Source: DASWJZ01 sp963814905 (GTDB lineage Bacteria > Pseudomonadota > Alphaproteobacteria > Rhizobiales > Afifellaceae). From it: a stretch of DNA of 64,000 bases. The position numbers and the translations under genes are program-made. This document shows positions 1-8,770 of the stretch, in pieces. Location of the stretch: NCBI GenBank assembly GCA_963814905.1, contig CAWFEM010000012.1:186001-250000 (forward strand), given 5' to 3'. Every line of letters starts with the position of its first letter. Within the stretch, counting starts at the first letter, position 1. Below the pieces are notes generated by a model. It had not been told where the DNA came from. It saw only the letters and a list, made by a program, of their open reading frames with translations, and ran no database searches.

Positions 1-518
1 CCGTTGAACTCGGCCTGATTCACGAACCACTCGCGGGCGTCGGGCTGGGAGTTGGCGTCGTAGCCGACGACATGGATGCCGGCGGCGAGCGCCTTCTTCA
101 GAACCGGCGCGATGGCGACCGGGTCGTTGGCGGCGAACAGGATGCCGTTCACACCTTGCGTGATGTAGTTGTCGATGAAGGTGATCTGGTCGTCGATGTT
201 GGCCTCGGTCGGCCCGTCGGTGGAGACCTCGACGTTGCCGAGCTCGGCTGCCGCCTCGCCTTCGCCCTTGGTGGTCGCTGCGAAGTAGCCGATGCCGATC
301 AGCTTCGGCACGTCGATGACGGTGATGTCCTTGCCGGCGAGGTCGGGAGCGCCGGTCGGCTGGCCGCCGTCATAGTCCTTCATGGCCACCGATCCGGCTC
401 CGCCGTCGCACGGTAGCGGATTCGTTGCCAGGTCGTCGGCGCCCTGCCACATGTCCTGCGCGAACGCAGGCGCGGCGAACACGCTTACGAGAAGCGCCAC
501 ACTCAATGTTCTCAACAT
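1..518 (-). CDS. rhaS: Rhamnose ABC transporter substrate-binding protein, 3' part missing
   Basis: Periplasmic sugar-binding protein of the type I fold that hands sugar to the ABC importer encoded upstream. About 172 codons are present; the rest lies beyond the left window edge, so this is not a pseudogene. The start is the ATG at 518, preceded by a GGGAGG ribosome site. Residues 1-20 form a signal peptide ending in AFA before QDM. The visible part carries ribose-binding-protein-like text such as QGVNGILFAANDP and HVVGYDAN. It is the last visible gene of the leftward rhaR-T-P-Q-S group, 60 bp after rhaQ. Rhamnose as substrate is inferred from the neighbouring rhaD and rhaI. Confidence 0.85.
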   Translation of the reverse strand, partial: MLRTLSVALLVSVFAAPAFAQDMWQGADDLATNPLPCDGGAGSVAMKDYDGGQPTGAPDLAGKDITVIDVPKLIGIGYFAATTKGEGEAAAELGNVEVSTDGPTEANIDDQITFIDNYITQGVNGILFAANDPVAIAPVLKKALAAGIHVVGYDANSQPDAREWFVNQAEFN

Positions 519-578
519 TTTCACTATCCTCCCTTCGAGGTTTGCGGCGCGCCCCATCGAGAGCGTCGCCATGAGTCC

Positions 579-1556
579 TCAGCCGTCGCTGCCGCGTCGG
601 TGCTGAAGAAAGTTGGTGATCAGGATGGACAGGATCAGCACCGTCCCAATCACGACGATCGTGGAGTCGCCCTTCACGCCGGTAAGAGCGAGGCCGTTTT
701 TCAAGAGCTGAATGAGGGTGAAGCCGAGCACCGTTCCGGCGATGGTGCCGACGCCGCCGAAGATCGACGTGCCGCCGAGCACGACGGCGGCGATGACGTC
801 GAGCTCCAGCCCCGTCCCCATATCGGAGCGCGTGGTCGACACCCGCGACACGAAGATCACGCCGGCGAACCCGGCCATCAGGCCGGAGAGCGAGTAGATG
901 ACGAGCTTGATGCGGTCGACCTTGATCGCCGAATAGCGCGCCGCCGTCTCGTTGTGGCCGATGGCGTAGAGCGAGCGCCCGAACGTCGTGCGGGAGAGCA
1001 CCACCCAGAAGACGATCACCGCGACGAGCAGGATCCAGAGCTGCGTCGGCACGCCCAGCACCTCGCCCTGGCCGAGAATGAAGAACCATTCCGGATAGCC
1101 GCGCACCGAGCGGGCCTGGCTGATCCCCTCGGCGAGCCCGCGGAAGAGCGCCAGCGTGGCGAGCGTCATGATCAGCGGCGGCACCTTCACGCGGGTGATG
1201 AGGAGGCCGTTGAAGAGGCCGCAGGCGGCGGCCGCCGCGATTGCCACCAAAGCGGCGATTGGAAGCGGCATGCCGACATTTTTCCAGAAGACGCCGAGCA
1301 GGATCGCCGTCAGCCCCATGATGGAGCCGACCGAAAGGTCGATCCCGCCGGTGATGATGACGAAGGTCATCGGCAGCGCGACAAGCGCCACCTCGGTCAT
1401 CAGGCGGCCCTGGTTCAGGAGATTGCCGACGGTCATGAAATGGTTCGCCGTCACCGACAGGATGCCGAGCGCCACCACCAGCGCGACCAGCAGCACCAGC
1501 TCCTGGCTGACGACGAACGGCCGGCGCGACGAGGGCGAGGCGGAGGTGGTGCTCAT
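579..1556 (-). CDS. rhaQ: Rhamnose ABC transporter permease (second)
   Basis: Inner-membrane permease of the ribose/xylose (RbsC-like) family, 325 aa, about the usual length. It has hydrophobic segments throughout and the family loop GGIDLSVGSIMG around residue 70. I chose the ATG at 1556 (MSTTSASPSS), 4 bp after the rhaP stop, over an upstream in-frame start at 1604 that would extend into rhaP. It should pair with RhaP to form the pore energised by RhaT. The rhaP/rhaQ naming follows the rhizobial gene order and the two could be swapped. Confidence 0.88.
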   Translation of the reverse strand: MSTTSASPSSRRPFVVSQELVLLVALVVALGILSVTANHFMTVGNLLNQGRLMTEVALVALPMTFVIITGGIDLSVGSIMGLTAILLGVFWKNVGMPLPIAALVAIAAAAACGLFNGLLITRVKVPPLIMTLATLALFRGLAEGISQARSVRGYPEWFFILGQGEVLGVPTQLWILLVAVIVFWVVLSRTTFGRSLYAIGHNETAARYSAIKVDRIKLVIYSLSGLMAGFAGVIFVSRVSTTRSDMGTGLELDVIAAVVLGGTSIFGGVGTIAGTVLGFTLIQLLKNGLALTGVKGDSTIVVIGTVLILSILITNFLQHRRGSDG

Positions 1557-1560
1557 GGCT

Positions 1561-2559
1561 TCACCGCTTCCTTGCCTGGCGCGCGCGGCGCCAGAGGTCG
1601 GCAAGCACCGTCAGCAGGATCAGCACGCCCTGCACGGCGCGCAGCCAGTAGGGCGAGACGTTGATGAAGATCAGCGAGGAGCCGATGGCCGCGATCAGGA
1701 TCGCCGCCAGCGTGGAGCCGATCACCGTCCCGGTGCCGCCGAGGATCGAGACTCCGCCGACGACCGAGGCGGTGATGATCGTCAGCTCCAGGTTGGGCGG
1801 CACGGTCGACTGGATGATGGCGAGCTGCGTCGCATAGAGCAGCGCCGCGATGCCGACGAAGAAGCCGTGGATCGCGAACACTTTGAGAAGCGTGCGCTCG
1901 CGGTTGATGCCGGAAAGCCGCGCCGCCTCCGGGTTGCCGCCGACCGCGTAGAAGGAACGCCCGGTCGATGAAGAGCGCATCCAGATCGCAGCGACAATTG
2001 TGAGGATCACCATGAAATAGATCGGCATCGGGATGCCGAACGGCCTCATCTGCGCGAGATGAAAGCCTGCGGGAAGCTTGTTGATCCAGGCGCCGCCGGT
2101 GGCGCTGATCAGCCCGCCTTTCAGGATCGAGAGAAAGCCGAGGCTGACCACGATCGAAGGGATGCGCAGATACGCGACCATCGCGCCCATCGCGGTGGTG
2201 AAGGCGATCGAACAGACGACCGGGATGATCCAGGCGAAGATAATCGGCACGCCCGCCACCGCGAGCGTCCCGCTCAGCGTCGCGAGCACGCCGATCAGCG
2301 AGCCGACCGAGATGTCGATATTGCCGGAGATGATCACCATCGACATGCCGATCGCGGCGACGGCGATATAGGCGTTGCCGAGAACGATCGACTGCAGGTT
2401 CCGCTCCGCCACGAAGCGCGGATTGACCGCGCCGACGACGACCAGCAAAGCGATGATGGCGAAAGCGAGCACCAGCTCCTGAGAGAGCACGAAGCGCGGC
2501 AGTCGGCGCTTCGGCGTCGCGGGGAGGGCGGTCGTGGCCTCGGCGGTCATCGGCTTCAT
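1561..2559 (-). CDS. rhaP: Rhamnose ABC transporter permease (first)
   Basis: RbsC-type sugar ABC permease of 332 aa with about eight to ten hydrophobic segments and the motif SGNIDISVGSLIG. The ATG at 2559 overlaps the rhaT stop as ATGA, which suggests translational coupling; a second in-frame ATG at 2550 is possible. An upstream extension to 2847 is out-of-frame reading of rhaT and was dropped. It is a partner of RhaQ, to which it is clearly paralogous in layout, and sits inside the leftward rhamnose operon. Confidence 0.88.
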   Translation of the reverse strand: MKPMTAEATTALPATPKRRLPRFVLSQELVLAFAIIALLVVVGAVNPRFVAERNLQSIVLGNAYIAVAAIGMSMVIISGNIDISVGSLIGVLATLSGTLAVAGVPIIFAWIIPVVCSIAFTTAMGAMVAYLRIPSIVVSLGFLSILKGGLISATGGAWINKLPAGFHLAQMRPFGIPMPIYFMVILTIVAAIWMRSSSTGRSFYAVGGNPEAARLSGINRERTLLKVFAIHGFFVGIAALLYATQLAIIQSTVPPNLELTIITASVVGGVSILGGTGTVIGSTLAAILIAAIGSSLIFINVSPYWLRAVQGVLILLTVLADLWRRARQARKR

Positions 2560-4076
2560 TCCGCCGCTTCCGGCATTGTGGTCGTGGCGTCGCTCATCAT
2601 GGCGGCGGCGATCCCGGCCTGCGTCGCGTCGGCGCGGTTGACTTCCGCGACGATCCGTCCGGCGCGCATGACCAGGATGCGGTCGCTCATGCCGAGCACC
2701 TCCGGCAACTCGCTGGAGATCATCAGGATCGCCATGCCGCGGCTCGCGAACTCGCTCATCAGGCGGTGAATCTCGGCCTTGGCACCGACGTCGATGCCGC
2801 GCGTCGGCTCGTCCATGATGAGAATGCGCGGCTCGGTCGCCAGCCATTTCGAGAGTCCGACCTTCTGCTGGTTGCCGCCGGAAAGCTTGCCGACGATCTG
2901 GTCGATGCCGCTGGCACGGATCTGAAACTTCACCACGCTCTCCTCGGCGAGTTTCGCTTCCACCTTGCGGTCGATGAAGGAGTGCCGCGCGACGCGGGCG
3001 AGATTGGCGAGCGAGACATTCTCGCTCACCGGCATTTGGCGCACCAGGCCCTGGCGTCCACGGTCCTCCGGCACATAGGCGATGCCGAGCGCGGTCGCGG
3101 CGGCGGGCGATTCGATCCTCACCGGCTTGCCGTCGATCTTGATCGTGCCCTTCTCCGCCGGCGTCATGCCGAAGATGACCTCGGCGAGCTCGCTGCGGCC
3201 GGAGCCGACAAGCCCGGCGATGCCCAGTATCTCGCCGGAATGAAGCTTGAGGCTTGCGCCCTTGGTCATCGGGCTGCGCACGACGTTCTCAAGCTCCAGC
3301 ACGACCGGGCCGCGCTTGGTCTCAGACTTGGGGAAGAGCTGGTCGATGCGGCGGCCCACCATCATGTGGATCAGGTCGTCGTTGTCCGTTTCGGCGACCG
3401 GCTTGGTCGCCACGAACTCGCCGTCGCGCAGCACGGTCACGCGGTCGGCAAGCAGGAACACCTCTTCCAGGCGATGGCTGATATAGACCACCCCGACGCC
3501 GCGCGAGCGCAGCAGCCGCACGATCCCGAAGAGCCGCTCAACGTCGCGCTCCGTCAGCGCCGCCGTCGGCTCGTCCATGATGAGGATGCGCGCATTGTGG
3601 GAGAGCGCCTTGGCGATCTCCACGCGCTGGCGATTGCCTACCGACAACGTGCCCACCATGGCGCGGACGTCGAGATCGCGGATGTCGAGCGATTCCAGCA
3701 CCTCGTGTGCGCGCTCGCGCGTCTTGCCCCAGTCGATGGCGCCGAAGCGGTTCTTCGGCGCGTGCCCCATGAAGATGTTTTCCGCCACCGTCAGCTCCGG
3801 AAAGAGCAGAAGCTCCTGGTAGATCGTGGCGATGCCGGCTTCCTGTGCTTCCTGTGGGGAATCGAAGCGCGTCGTCTTGCCGTCGAGCTCGATGGTGCCT
3901 TCGTCCGGCTGGTAGACGCCCGACATGATCTTGATCAGCGTCGACTTGCCGGCGCCGTTTTCGCCGAGAAGCGCATGCACCTCGCCCGGCCGCACGTCGA
4001 AATCGATGCCGGTCAGCGCGCGAACGCCGGGGAACGACTTCGCTATCCCCTTCAGCGCAAGGATGGGCGCGCTCAT
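2556..4076 (-). CDS. rhaT: Rhamnose ABC transporter ATPase (duplicated ABC domains)
   Basis: Cytoplasmic ATPase of 506 aa with two ABC domains in tandem, as in RbsA/XylG. Domain 1 has the Walker A GENGAGKST near residue 38, signature LSVGNRQR and Walker B ILIMDEPTAAL. Domain 2 has the degenerate Walker A GLVGSGRSE, signature LSGGNQQK and ILIMDEPTRGID. The weak second Walker A is normal for this family. The start ATG at 4076 overlaps the rhaR stop (ATGA). It powers the RhaP/RhaQ pore. Confidence 0.92.
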   Translation of the reverse strand: MSAPILALKGIAKSFPGVRALTGIDFDVRPGEVHALLGENGAGKSTLIKIMSGVYQPDEGTIELDGKTTRFDSPQEAQEAGIATIYQELLLFPELTVAENIFMGHAPKNRFGAIDWGKTRERAHEVLESLDIRDLDVRAMVGTLSVGNRQRVEIAKALSHNARILIMDEPTAALTERDVERLFGIVRLLRSRGVGVVYISHRLEEVFLLADRVTVLRDGEFVATKPVAETDNDDLIHMMVGRRIDQLFPKSETKRGPVVLELENVVRSPMTKGASLKLHSGEILGIAGLVGSGRSELAEVIFGMTPAEKGTIKIDGKPVRIESPAAATALGIAYVPEDRGRQGLVRQMPVSENVSLANLARVARHSFIDRKVEAKLAEESVVKFQIRASGIDQIVGKLSGGNQQKVGLSKWLATEPRILIMDEPTRGIDVGAKAEIHRLMSEFASRGMAILMISSELPEVLGMSDRILVMRAGRIVAEVNRADATQAGIAAAMMSDATTTMPEAAE

Positions 4077-4885
4077 GCCGACTCCTGCAACGGTGCCGTT
4101 GCGTGAGCGTCCGAAGCCGGGGCGACGATCAGCTTCACGCCGGCCGCCTCGACCATGGCGGCATCCGCGTCCGCGATCCCGTCGTCGGTGATGATGGCGG
4201 TCACGCGGTCGAGGGCGCACACGATCAGGCTCGAGCGCTGACGGAACTTGGAAGAATCGACCAGGACGACGAGATCCTCGGCCTGCTCGATCAGCTTGCG
4301 CTCGCCCTGCACCATGAGGGGATCGCGCTCCATCACCCCGAGCCGGCCGACGCCGAGCGCGCCCATGAACATGCGATGGGCGAAGAAATTACGCGTCACG
4401 TCGTCCTCGAAGGGGCTCAGGATCGCCGCCTGCTCGCGGTAGATGAGCCCGCCGGGCACCATGATGTTGTTGCGCGAGTGCTTGATCAGGTGCTCGGCGA
4501 TCGGGAACGAGTTGGTCATCACCTGCAGGCGCCGGGTCGTCAGGAAGTGCACCATCTGGAAGGTCGTGGTGCCGGCATTCATGATGATGGAATCGCCGTC
4601 GGAGCAGAGCGAAACCGCGGCCTCGGCGATGGCGCGCTTCTTCTCCACATTGACGGATTCGCTGACCTTGAACGGGCGGCCGGCGATGCCGAGGAATTCG
4701 GGGGGATGCAGCGCTTCCGCCCCGCCGCGCACGCGCCGCAGCCGACCCTGGACATGCAATGCAGAGATGTCGCGACGAATGGTCGCCTCGGAGGTGCCCG
4801 TCAGCTCGACGAGCTCCCCGATCGTGGCGACCGGCCGCTCCTGCACCGCGCTCAGGATGAGCTTGTGGCGCTCACGCTCGTGCAT
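4073..4885 (-). CDS. rhaR: DeoR-family transcriptional regulator of the rhamnose locus
   Basis: DeoR/GlpR repressor of 270 aa. The N-terminal winged helix includes TSEATIRRDISAL (residues about 30-42), and the C-terminal half is the ISOCOT-type sugar-phosphate sensor with NAGTTT near residue 104. The ATG at 4885 follows directly on GGAGGA. It is the first gene of the leftward transporter operon and diverges from rhaD, as in the rhizobial rhamnose loci, where a DeoR-type RhaR is known. The mirrored 11-bp arms at 4943-5015 are its likely operator, with autoregulation implied. The effector is probably a phosphorylated intermediate of rhamnose breakdown (inference). Confidence 0.88.
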   Translation of the reverse strand: MHERERHKLILSAVQERPVATIGELVELTGTSEATIRRDISALHVQGRLRRVRGGAEALHPPEFLGIAGRPFKVSESVNVEKKRAIAEAAVSLCSDGDSIIMNAGTTTFQMVHFLTTRRLQVMTNSFPIAEHLIKHSRNNIMVPGGLIYREQAAILSPFEDDVTRNFFAHRMFMGALGVGRLGVMERDPLMVQGERKLIEQAEDLVVLVDSSKFRQRSSLIVCALDRVTAIITDDGIADADAAMVEAAGVKLIVAPASDAHATAPLQESA

Positions 4886-4942
4886 TCCTCCCTCGGATTT
4901 TCATTCTTCTTTGGCCGCATCATTTGCGGCTTGCGGGGATTC

Positions 4943-5015
4943 TGTCAATCAGCTTCCGTCACAATCCCTCACGCTGCGGCGCAACATGAACGGATTTGAT
5001 GGTTGCTGATTGACA
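4943..5015. promoter_or_regulatory. Divergent rhaR/rhaD promoter region with mirrored RhaR-type operator arms
   Basis: TGTCAATCAGC at 4943-4953 and GCTGATTGACA at 5005-5015 are perfect inverted copies 62 bp apart, about six helical turns. Each arm contains TTGACA facing outward. The right copy (5010-5015) has GATAGC 17 bp downstream toward rhaD; the left copy, on the minus strand, has AATGAT 18 bp downstream toward rhaR. Each arm thus overlaps the -35 box of one of the two promoters, so a bound repressor could block or loop both. That RhaR is the binder is inference. Confidence 0.7.
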
Positions 5016-5113
5016 CCTCCCACCTTGTGGAGGATAGCATCGCGCAAAATCCCGCCGGCTCGCGACCATCTTTTCTCCCCCGCGGGCAAAGCCGACGGGC
5101 CGGGGAAACGCCG

Positions 5114-7213
5114 ATGCTCAATACCAATCCTTCTCAGAATCTCATCGAGAACCGTTGGGACGACGACCGCGCCGCGGGAATGTCGGAACCGGAGCTTCTG
5201 GTCTATCGCTCCAACCTTCTCGGCGCCGATATGCGGGTCACGAATTTCGGCGGCGGCAACACCTCGGCGAAGGTCACGGAGACCGATCCGCTGACCAAGG
5301 CGGCCGTCGAGGTCCTTTGGGTGAAGGGCTCCGGCGGCGACCTCGGCTCCATCAAGCGCGACGGCTTCGCGACGCTCTATATGGACAAGCTCAACGCCAT
5401 GAAGAGCCTCTATCGCGGCGTTGAACACGAGGACGAGATGGTCGGCCTCCTGCCGCACGCGACCTTCAATCTCAATCCGCGCGCGGCGTCGATCGACACG
5501 CCGCTCCACGCCTTCCTGCCATACGCGCACGTCGATCACGTGCATCCCGACGCGGTGATCGCGATCGCCGCTTCGAAGAACTCGCGCGCGCTGACCAAGG
5601 ACATCTACGGCGACGAAATCGGCTGGCTGCCGTGGAAGCGTCCAGGCTTCGAGCTCGGCCTGTGGCTTGAAAAATTCGCGCGGGAGAACCCCGGCGCCAA
5701 GGGCTGCGTCTTGGAAAGCCACGGCCTCTTCACCTGGGCCGGCGACGCGAAGACCTGCTACGAGCTGACGCTCGACGCGATCAATCGCGCCATCGCGTGG
5801 TTTGAGCGCGAGACGAAGGACAAGGCCATCTTCGGCGGAGAGGCCGTGCCGGCATTGCCGAAGGAAGGACGGCGCGCGGTCGCTGCGCGGCTGATGCCGG
5901 CGATCCGCGGCCTGATCGGCGCGGCGGAGCCGAAGCTCGGGCATTTCGACGATAGCGCCGCGGCCTTGGAATTCGTGAGCTCGAAGCGGCTCGACGAGCT
6001 CGCCGCGCTCGGCACGTCCTGCCCGGACCATTTCTTGCGCACCAAAATCTGGCCGCTCGTCATCCCCGGCGCGGATGGCGGCCTCGGCCCTGTCCTCAAC
6101 GGCCTTGAGGCGCGTATCGCCGATTACCGCGGCCGCTACGCCGCCTATTACGAGCGCTGCAAGCACGCCGACAGCCCGGCGATGCGCGACCCCAACCCGG
6201 TCGTCTACCTCGTGCCCGGCATCGGCCAGATCACCTTCGCCAAGGACAAGGCGACGGCGCGGATCGCGAGCGAGTTCTATGTGAACGCGATCAACGTCAT
6301 GCGCGGCGCCTCCACCGTCTCCGACTATTTTGGCCTGCCCGAGCAGGAAGCTTTCGACATCGAGTACTGGCTGCTCGAAGAGGCGAAGCTTCAGCGCATG
6401 CCGAAGCCGAAAAGCCTCGCCGGCAAGGTCGCGCTCGTGACCGGCGGCGCCGGCGGCATCGGTCGCGCCATCGCGACACGGCTTCTCGGCGAGGGCGCTT
6501 GCGTCGTGCTCGCCGACATCGACGCGGCGTCGCTCGATGCGACGCTTGAAGAGTTTCGCGCCTCGCACGGCAAGGATTCCGTTCGCGGCGTCACGCTCGA
6601 CGTGACCGACGAAGCAGGCGTCGCGAGCGCCTTCGCGGAAGCCGCGGTTGAATATGGCGGCATCGACATTCTCGTCTCCAATGCCGGCATCTCGTCCTCC
6701 TCACCGTTCGAGACGACCGAGCTTTCGATGTGGCAGAAGAACATCGATATCCTCGCGACCGGCTATTTCCTCGTGGCGCGCGAAGCGTTCCGCCTGATGA
6801 AGGCGCAGAAGCTCGGCGGCTCGATCGTGTTCATCGCGTCGAAGAACGGGCTTGCGGCCTCGCCGGGTGCCGCCGCCTATTGCACCGCCAAGGCGGCTGA
6901 GATCCATCTTGCGCGCTGCCTGGCGCTGGAAGGCGCCCCCGACGGTATTCGCGTCAACACCGTCAATCCCGACGCGGTGCTGCGCGGCTCCAAGATCTGG
7001 TCGAGCGAATGGCGCGAACAGCGCGCCGCCGCCTATCACAAGAAGCCGGAAGAGCTGGAGGAGCACTACCGCGAGCGCTCGCTCCTGAAACGCTCCGTCT
7101 ACCCGGAGGACGTCGCGGAGGCGGTCTATTTCCTGGTCTCCGACATGTCGTCGAAATCGACCGGCAACATCGTCAACGTTGACGCCGGCAACGCCGTTTC
7201 CTTTACGCGCTGA
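5114..7213 (+). CDS. rhaD: Bifunctional rhamnulose-1-phosphate aldolase / short-chain dehydrogenase
   Basis: Fusion protein of 699 aa, full length for the known RhaD aldolase-dehydrogenase family. Residues 1 to about 410 are a class II aldolase (fuculose/rhamnulose aldolase fold; HAFLPYAHVDHVHPDA carries the zinc histidines). Residues from about 430 are an SDR domain with TGGAGGIGRAI and the active-site YCTAK. The aldolase splits rhamnulose-1-phosphate to DHAP and L-lactaldehyde, and the dehydrogenase half oxidises the aldehyde. I chose ATG 5114 over a start at 5003 that would lie inside the operator. It is transcribed rightward, with rhaI following. Confidence 0.93.
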   Translation: MLNTNPSQNLIENRWDDDRAAGMSEPELLVYRSNLLGADMRVTNFGGGNTSAKVTETDPLTKAAVEVLWVKGSGGDLGSIKRDGFATLYMDKLNAMKSLYRGVEHEDEMVGLLPHATFNLNPRAASIDTPLHAFLPYAHVDHVHPDAVIAIAASKNSRALTKDIYGDEIGWLPWKRPGFELGLWLEKFARENPGAKGCVLESHGLFTWAGDAKTCYELTLDAINRAIAWFERETKDKAIFGGEAVPALPKEGRRAVAARLMPAIRGLIGAAEPKLGHFDDSAAALEFVSSKRLDELAALGTSCPDHFLRTKIWPLVIPGADGGLGPVLNGLEARIADYRGRYAAYYERCKHADSPAMRDPNPVVYLVPGIGQITFAKDKATARIASEFYVNAINVMRGASTVSDYFGLPEQEAFDIEYWLLEEAKLQRMPKPKSLAGKVALVTGGAGGIGRAIATRLLGEGACVVLADIDAASLDATLEEFRASHGKDSVRGVTLDVTDEAGVASAFAEAAVEYGGIDILVSNAGISSSSPFETTELSMWQKNIDILATGYFLVAREAFRLMKAQKLGGSIVFIASKNGLAASPGAAAYCTAKAAEIHLARCLALEGAPDGIRVNTVNPDAVLRGSKIWSSEWREQRAAAYHKKPEELEEHYRERSLLKRSVYPEDVAEAVYFLVSDMSSKSTGNIVNVDAGNAVSFTR

Positions 7214-7256
7214 TGTGCGCTCGAGTGGCAGGTCGATCGATGCGACCCCCTTGGCT

Positions 7257-7356
7257 GTCGTCATTGCCGGGCTTGACCCGGCAATCCATTCCGTTGCGGT
7301 AGTAACTTGCGCGGCGTTGCGGAATGGATGCCCGGATCAAGTCCGGGCATGACGAC
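7257..7356. repeat. Large imperfect palindromic repeat between rhaD and rhaI
   Basis: Arms 7257-7293 and 7320-7356 are inverted copies matching at 31 of 37 positions around a 26-base loop. Each arm is itself a small palindrome (TGCCGGGCTTGACCCGGCA in the left one). The sequence type, CGTCATTGCCGGGCTTGACC, is a dispersed intergenic repeat I associate with many Rhizobiales genomes. As RNA it would fold into a long hairpin between the two coding regions and could act in RNA stability or partial termination. Confidence 0.75.
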
Positions 7357-7437
7357 GATGGACTTCGTTGCTCGGGTGGGCGCCGGCACGGTGCGTGCGC
7401 CGCCCGTTAGGCGACGGGTAGCGAGGTAGGGGGAAGT

Positions 7438-8733
7438 ATGCCACGGCCGGGAATTGACAAGACGCTGATCGGGCAGCGGAACGAATCCGCCTTCGACATT
7501 CTGCATTCGGAATATGAGGCGCTCGGCGAGACGCTCGCCCGGCGCGGCGTCGACATCGACGAGATGAAGGCCAGGGCCGCCGCCTTCGAGGTCGCCATCC
7601 CAAGCTGGGGCGTGGGGACCGGCGGCACCCGCTTTGCGCGCTTTCCCGGCCCCGGCGAGCCGCGCAACATCCTCGACAAGCTCGACGACTGCACCGTCAT
7701 CCAGCAGCTCACCGGCGCGACGCCGCGCGTCTCGCTGCATATCCCGTGGGATCGCCACGACGACCCGGCGGAGCTTCGCGACTACGCCGGCGTGCGCGGG
7801 CTCTCCTTCGACGCGATGAACTCCAACACCTTCCAGGACGCGCCCGGCCAGCAGTTCTCCTACAAATTCGGGAGCCTCTCCCACACCCATCCCGCCGTCA
7901 GGCGGCAGGCGATCGAGCACAATCTCGATTGCATCCGCTTCGGGCGCTCGGTCGGATCGAAGGCGCTCACGATCTGGATCGGCGACGGCTCAAACCTTCC
8001 GGGCCAGAGCCATTTCACCCAGGCCTTCGAGCGCTATCTGGAATCGCTGCGCGCGATCTACGCGGAGCTGCCGGAGGACTGGCGGCTCTTCACCGAGCAC
8101 AAGCTCTACGAGCCGGCCTTCTATTCCACCGTCGTGCAGGACTGGGGCACCAACTACCTGATCGCCTCCACGCTCGGCGAGCGCGCCTTCTGCCTGGTCG
8201 ATCTCGGCCACCACGCGCCGAATACCAATATCGAGATGATCGTCGCCAGGCTCATCCAGTTCAAGAAGCTCGGCGGCTTCCATTTCAACGATTCCAAATA
8301 CGGAGACGACGACCTCGATTCCGGCGCCATCAATCCCTATCAGCTCTTCCTGATCTTCAACGAGCTGGTCGATGCGGAGCTGGCGAAGGCGCCGGACTTC
8401 TCGCCGGCGCATATGATCGACCAGTCGCACAACGTCACCGATCCGATCGAGAGCCTGATCGTCTCCGCGCTTGAGATCGAGCGCGCCTACGTGCAGGCGC
8501 ATCTCGTCGATCGTGAGGCGCTTGCCACCCATCAGGAGAACAACGACGCGCTGATGGCGAGCGAAACGCTGAAACAGGCCTTCCGCACCGACGTGGAGCC
8601 GATCATGGCGATGGCGCGCTACGAGAAGGGCGCGGCGATCGAGCCGATCGCGACTTACCGTGCCGCCGGCTACCGGCAGATCATCGGCGATATCCGGCCG
8701 AAGGTGGTGAGCGGAGGCGGCGGCATCGTGTAG
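7438..8733 (+). CDS. rhaI: L-rhamnose isomerase, rhizobial type
   Basis: Converts L-rhamnose to L-rhamnulose, the first catabolic step. It is 431 aa and matches the rhizobial RhaI family rather than enteric RhaA. Metal-binding text includes FTEHKLYEPAFYSTV (residues about 219-233), LVDLGHHAPNTN and GGFHFNDSKYGDDDL, as expected for the TIM-barrel xylose-isomerase superfamily. The ATG at 7438 follows GTAGGGGGAAGT. It lies 224 bp after rhaD with a palindromic repeat between them. No rhamnulokinase is visible; it may lie left of the window with the rest of the transporter operon. Confidence 0.92.
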   Translation: MPRPGIDKTLIGQRNESAFDILHSEYEALGETLARRGVDIDEMKARAAAFEVAIPSWGVGTGGTRFARFPGPGEPRNILDKLDDCTVIQQLTGATPRVSLHIPWDRHDDPAELRDYAGVRGLSFDAMNSNTFQDAPGQQFSYKFGSLSHTHPAVRRQAIEHNLDCIRFGRSVGSKALTIWIGDGSNLPGQSHFTQAFERYLESLRAIYAELPEDWRLFTEHKLYEPAFYSTVVQDWGTNYLIASTLGERAFCLVDLGHHAPNTNIEMIVARLIQFKKLGGFHFNDSKYGDDDLDSGAINPYQLFLIFNELVDAELAKAPDFSPAHMIDQSHNVTDPIESLIVSALEIERAYVQAHLVDREALATHQENNDALMASETLKQAFRTDVEPIMAMARYEKGAAIEPIATYRAAGYRQIIGDIRPKVVSGGGGIV

Positions 8734-8739
8734 CCGGCC

Positions 8740-8764
8740 GCGCCGCCCTCTCCGCCTGCGGCGC
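8740..8764 (+). terminator. Hairpin between convergent rhaI and the aldo/keto reductase gene
   Basis: GCGCCGC (8740-8746) pairs perfectly with GCGGCGC (8758-8764) around an 11-base loop, 6 bp after the rhaI stop and before the end of the convergent gene. There is no clear T tract, so its strength as a terminator is uncertain. Confidence 0.4.
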
Positions 8765-8770
8765 TCTGCC

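Noticed and set aside
1..518. rhaS as a truncated pseudogene
   Set aside because: The frame is open to the window edge, so the missing part is simply outside the window.
4949..6568. Long open frame of 539 codons antisense to rhaD
   Set aside because: It is a shadow of a GC-rich gene: the opposite strand has a full-length recognised enzyme, and the antisense product is Arg/Asp-rich with no motif. The same holds for the other long antisense frames, for example 600-1664, 19606-21078 and 36563-38020.
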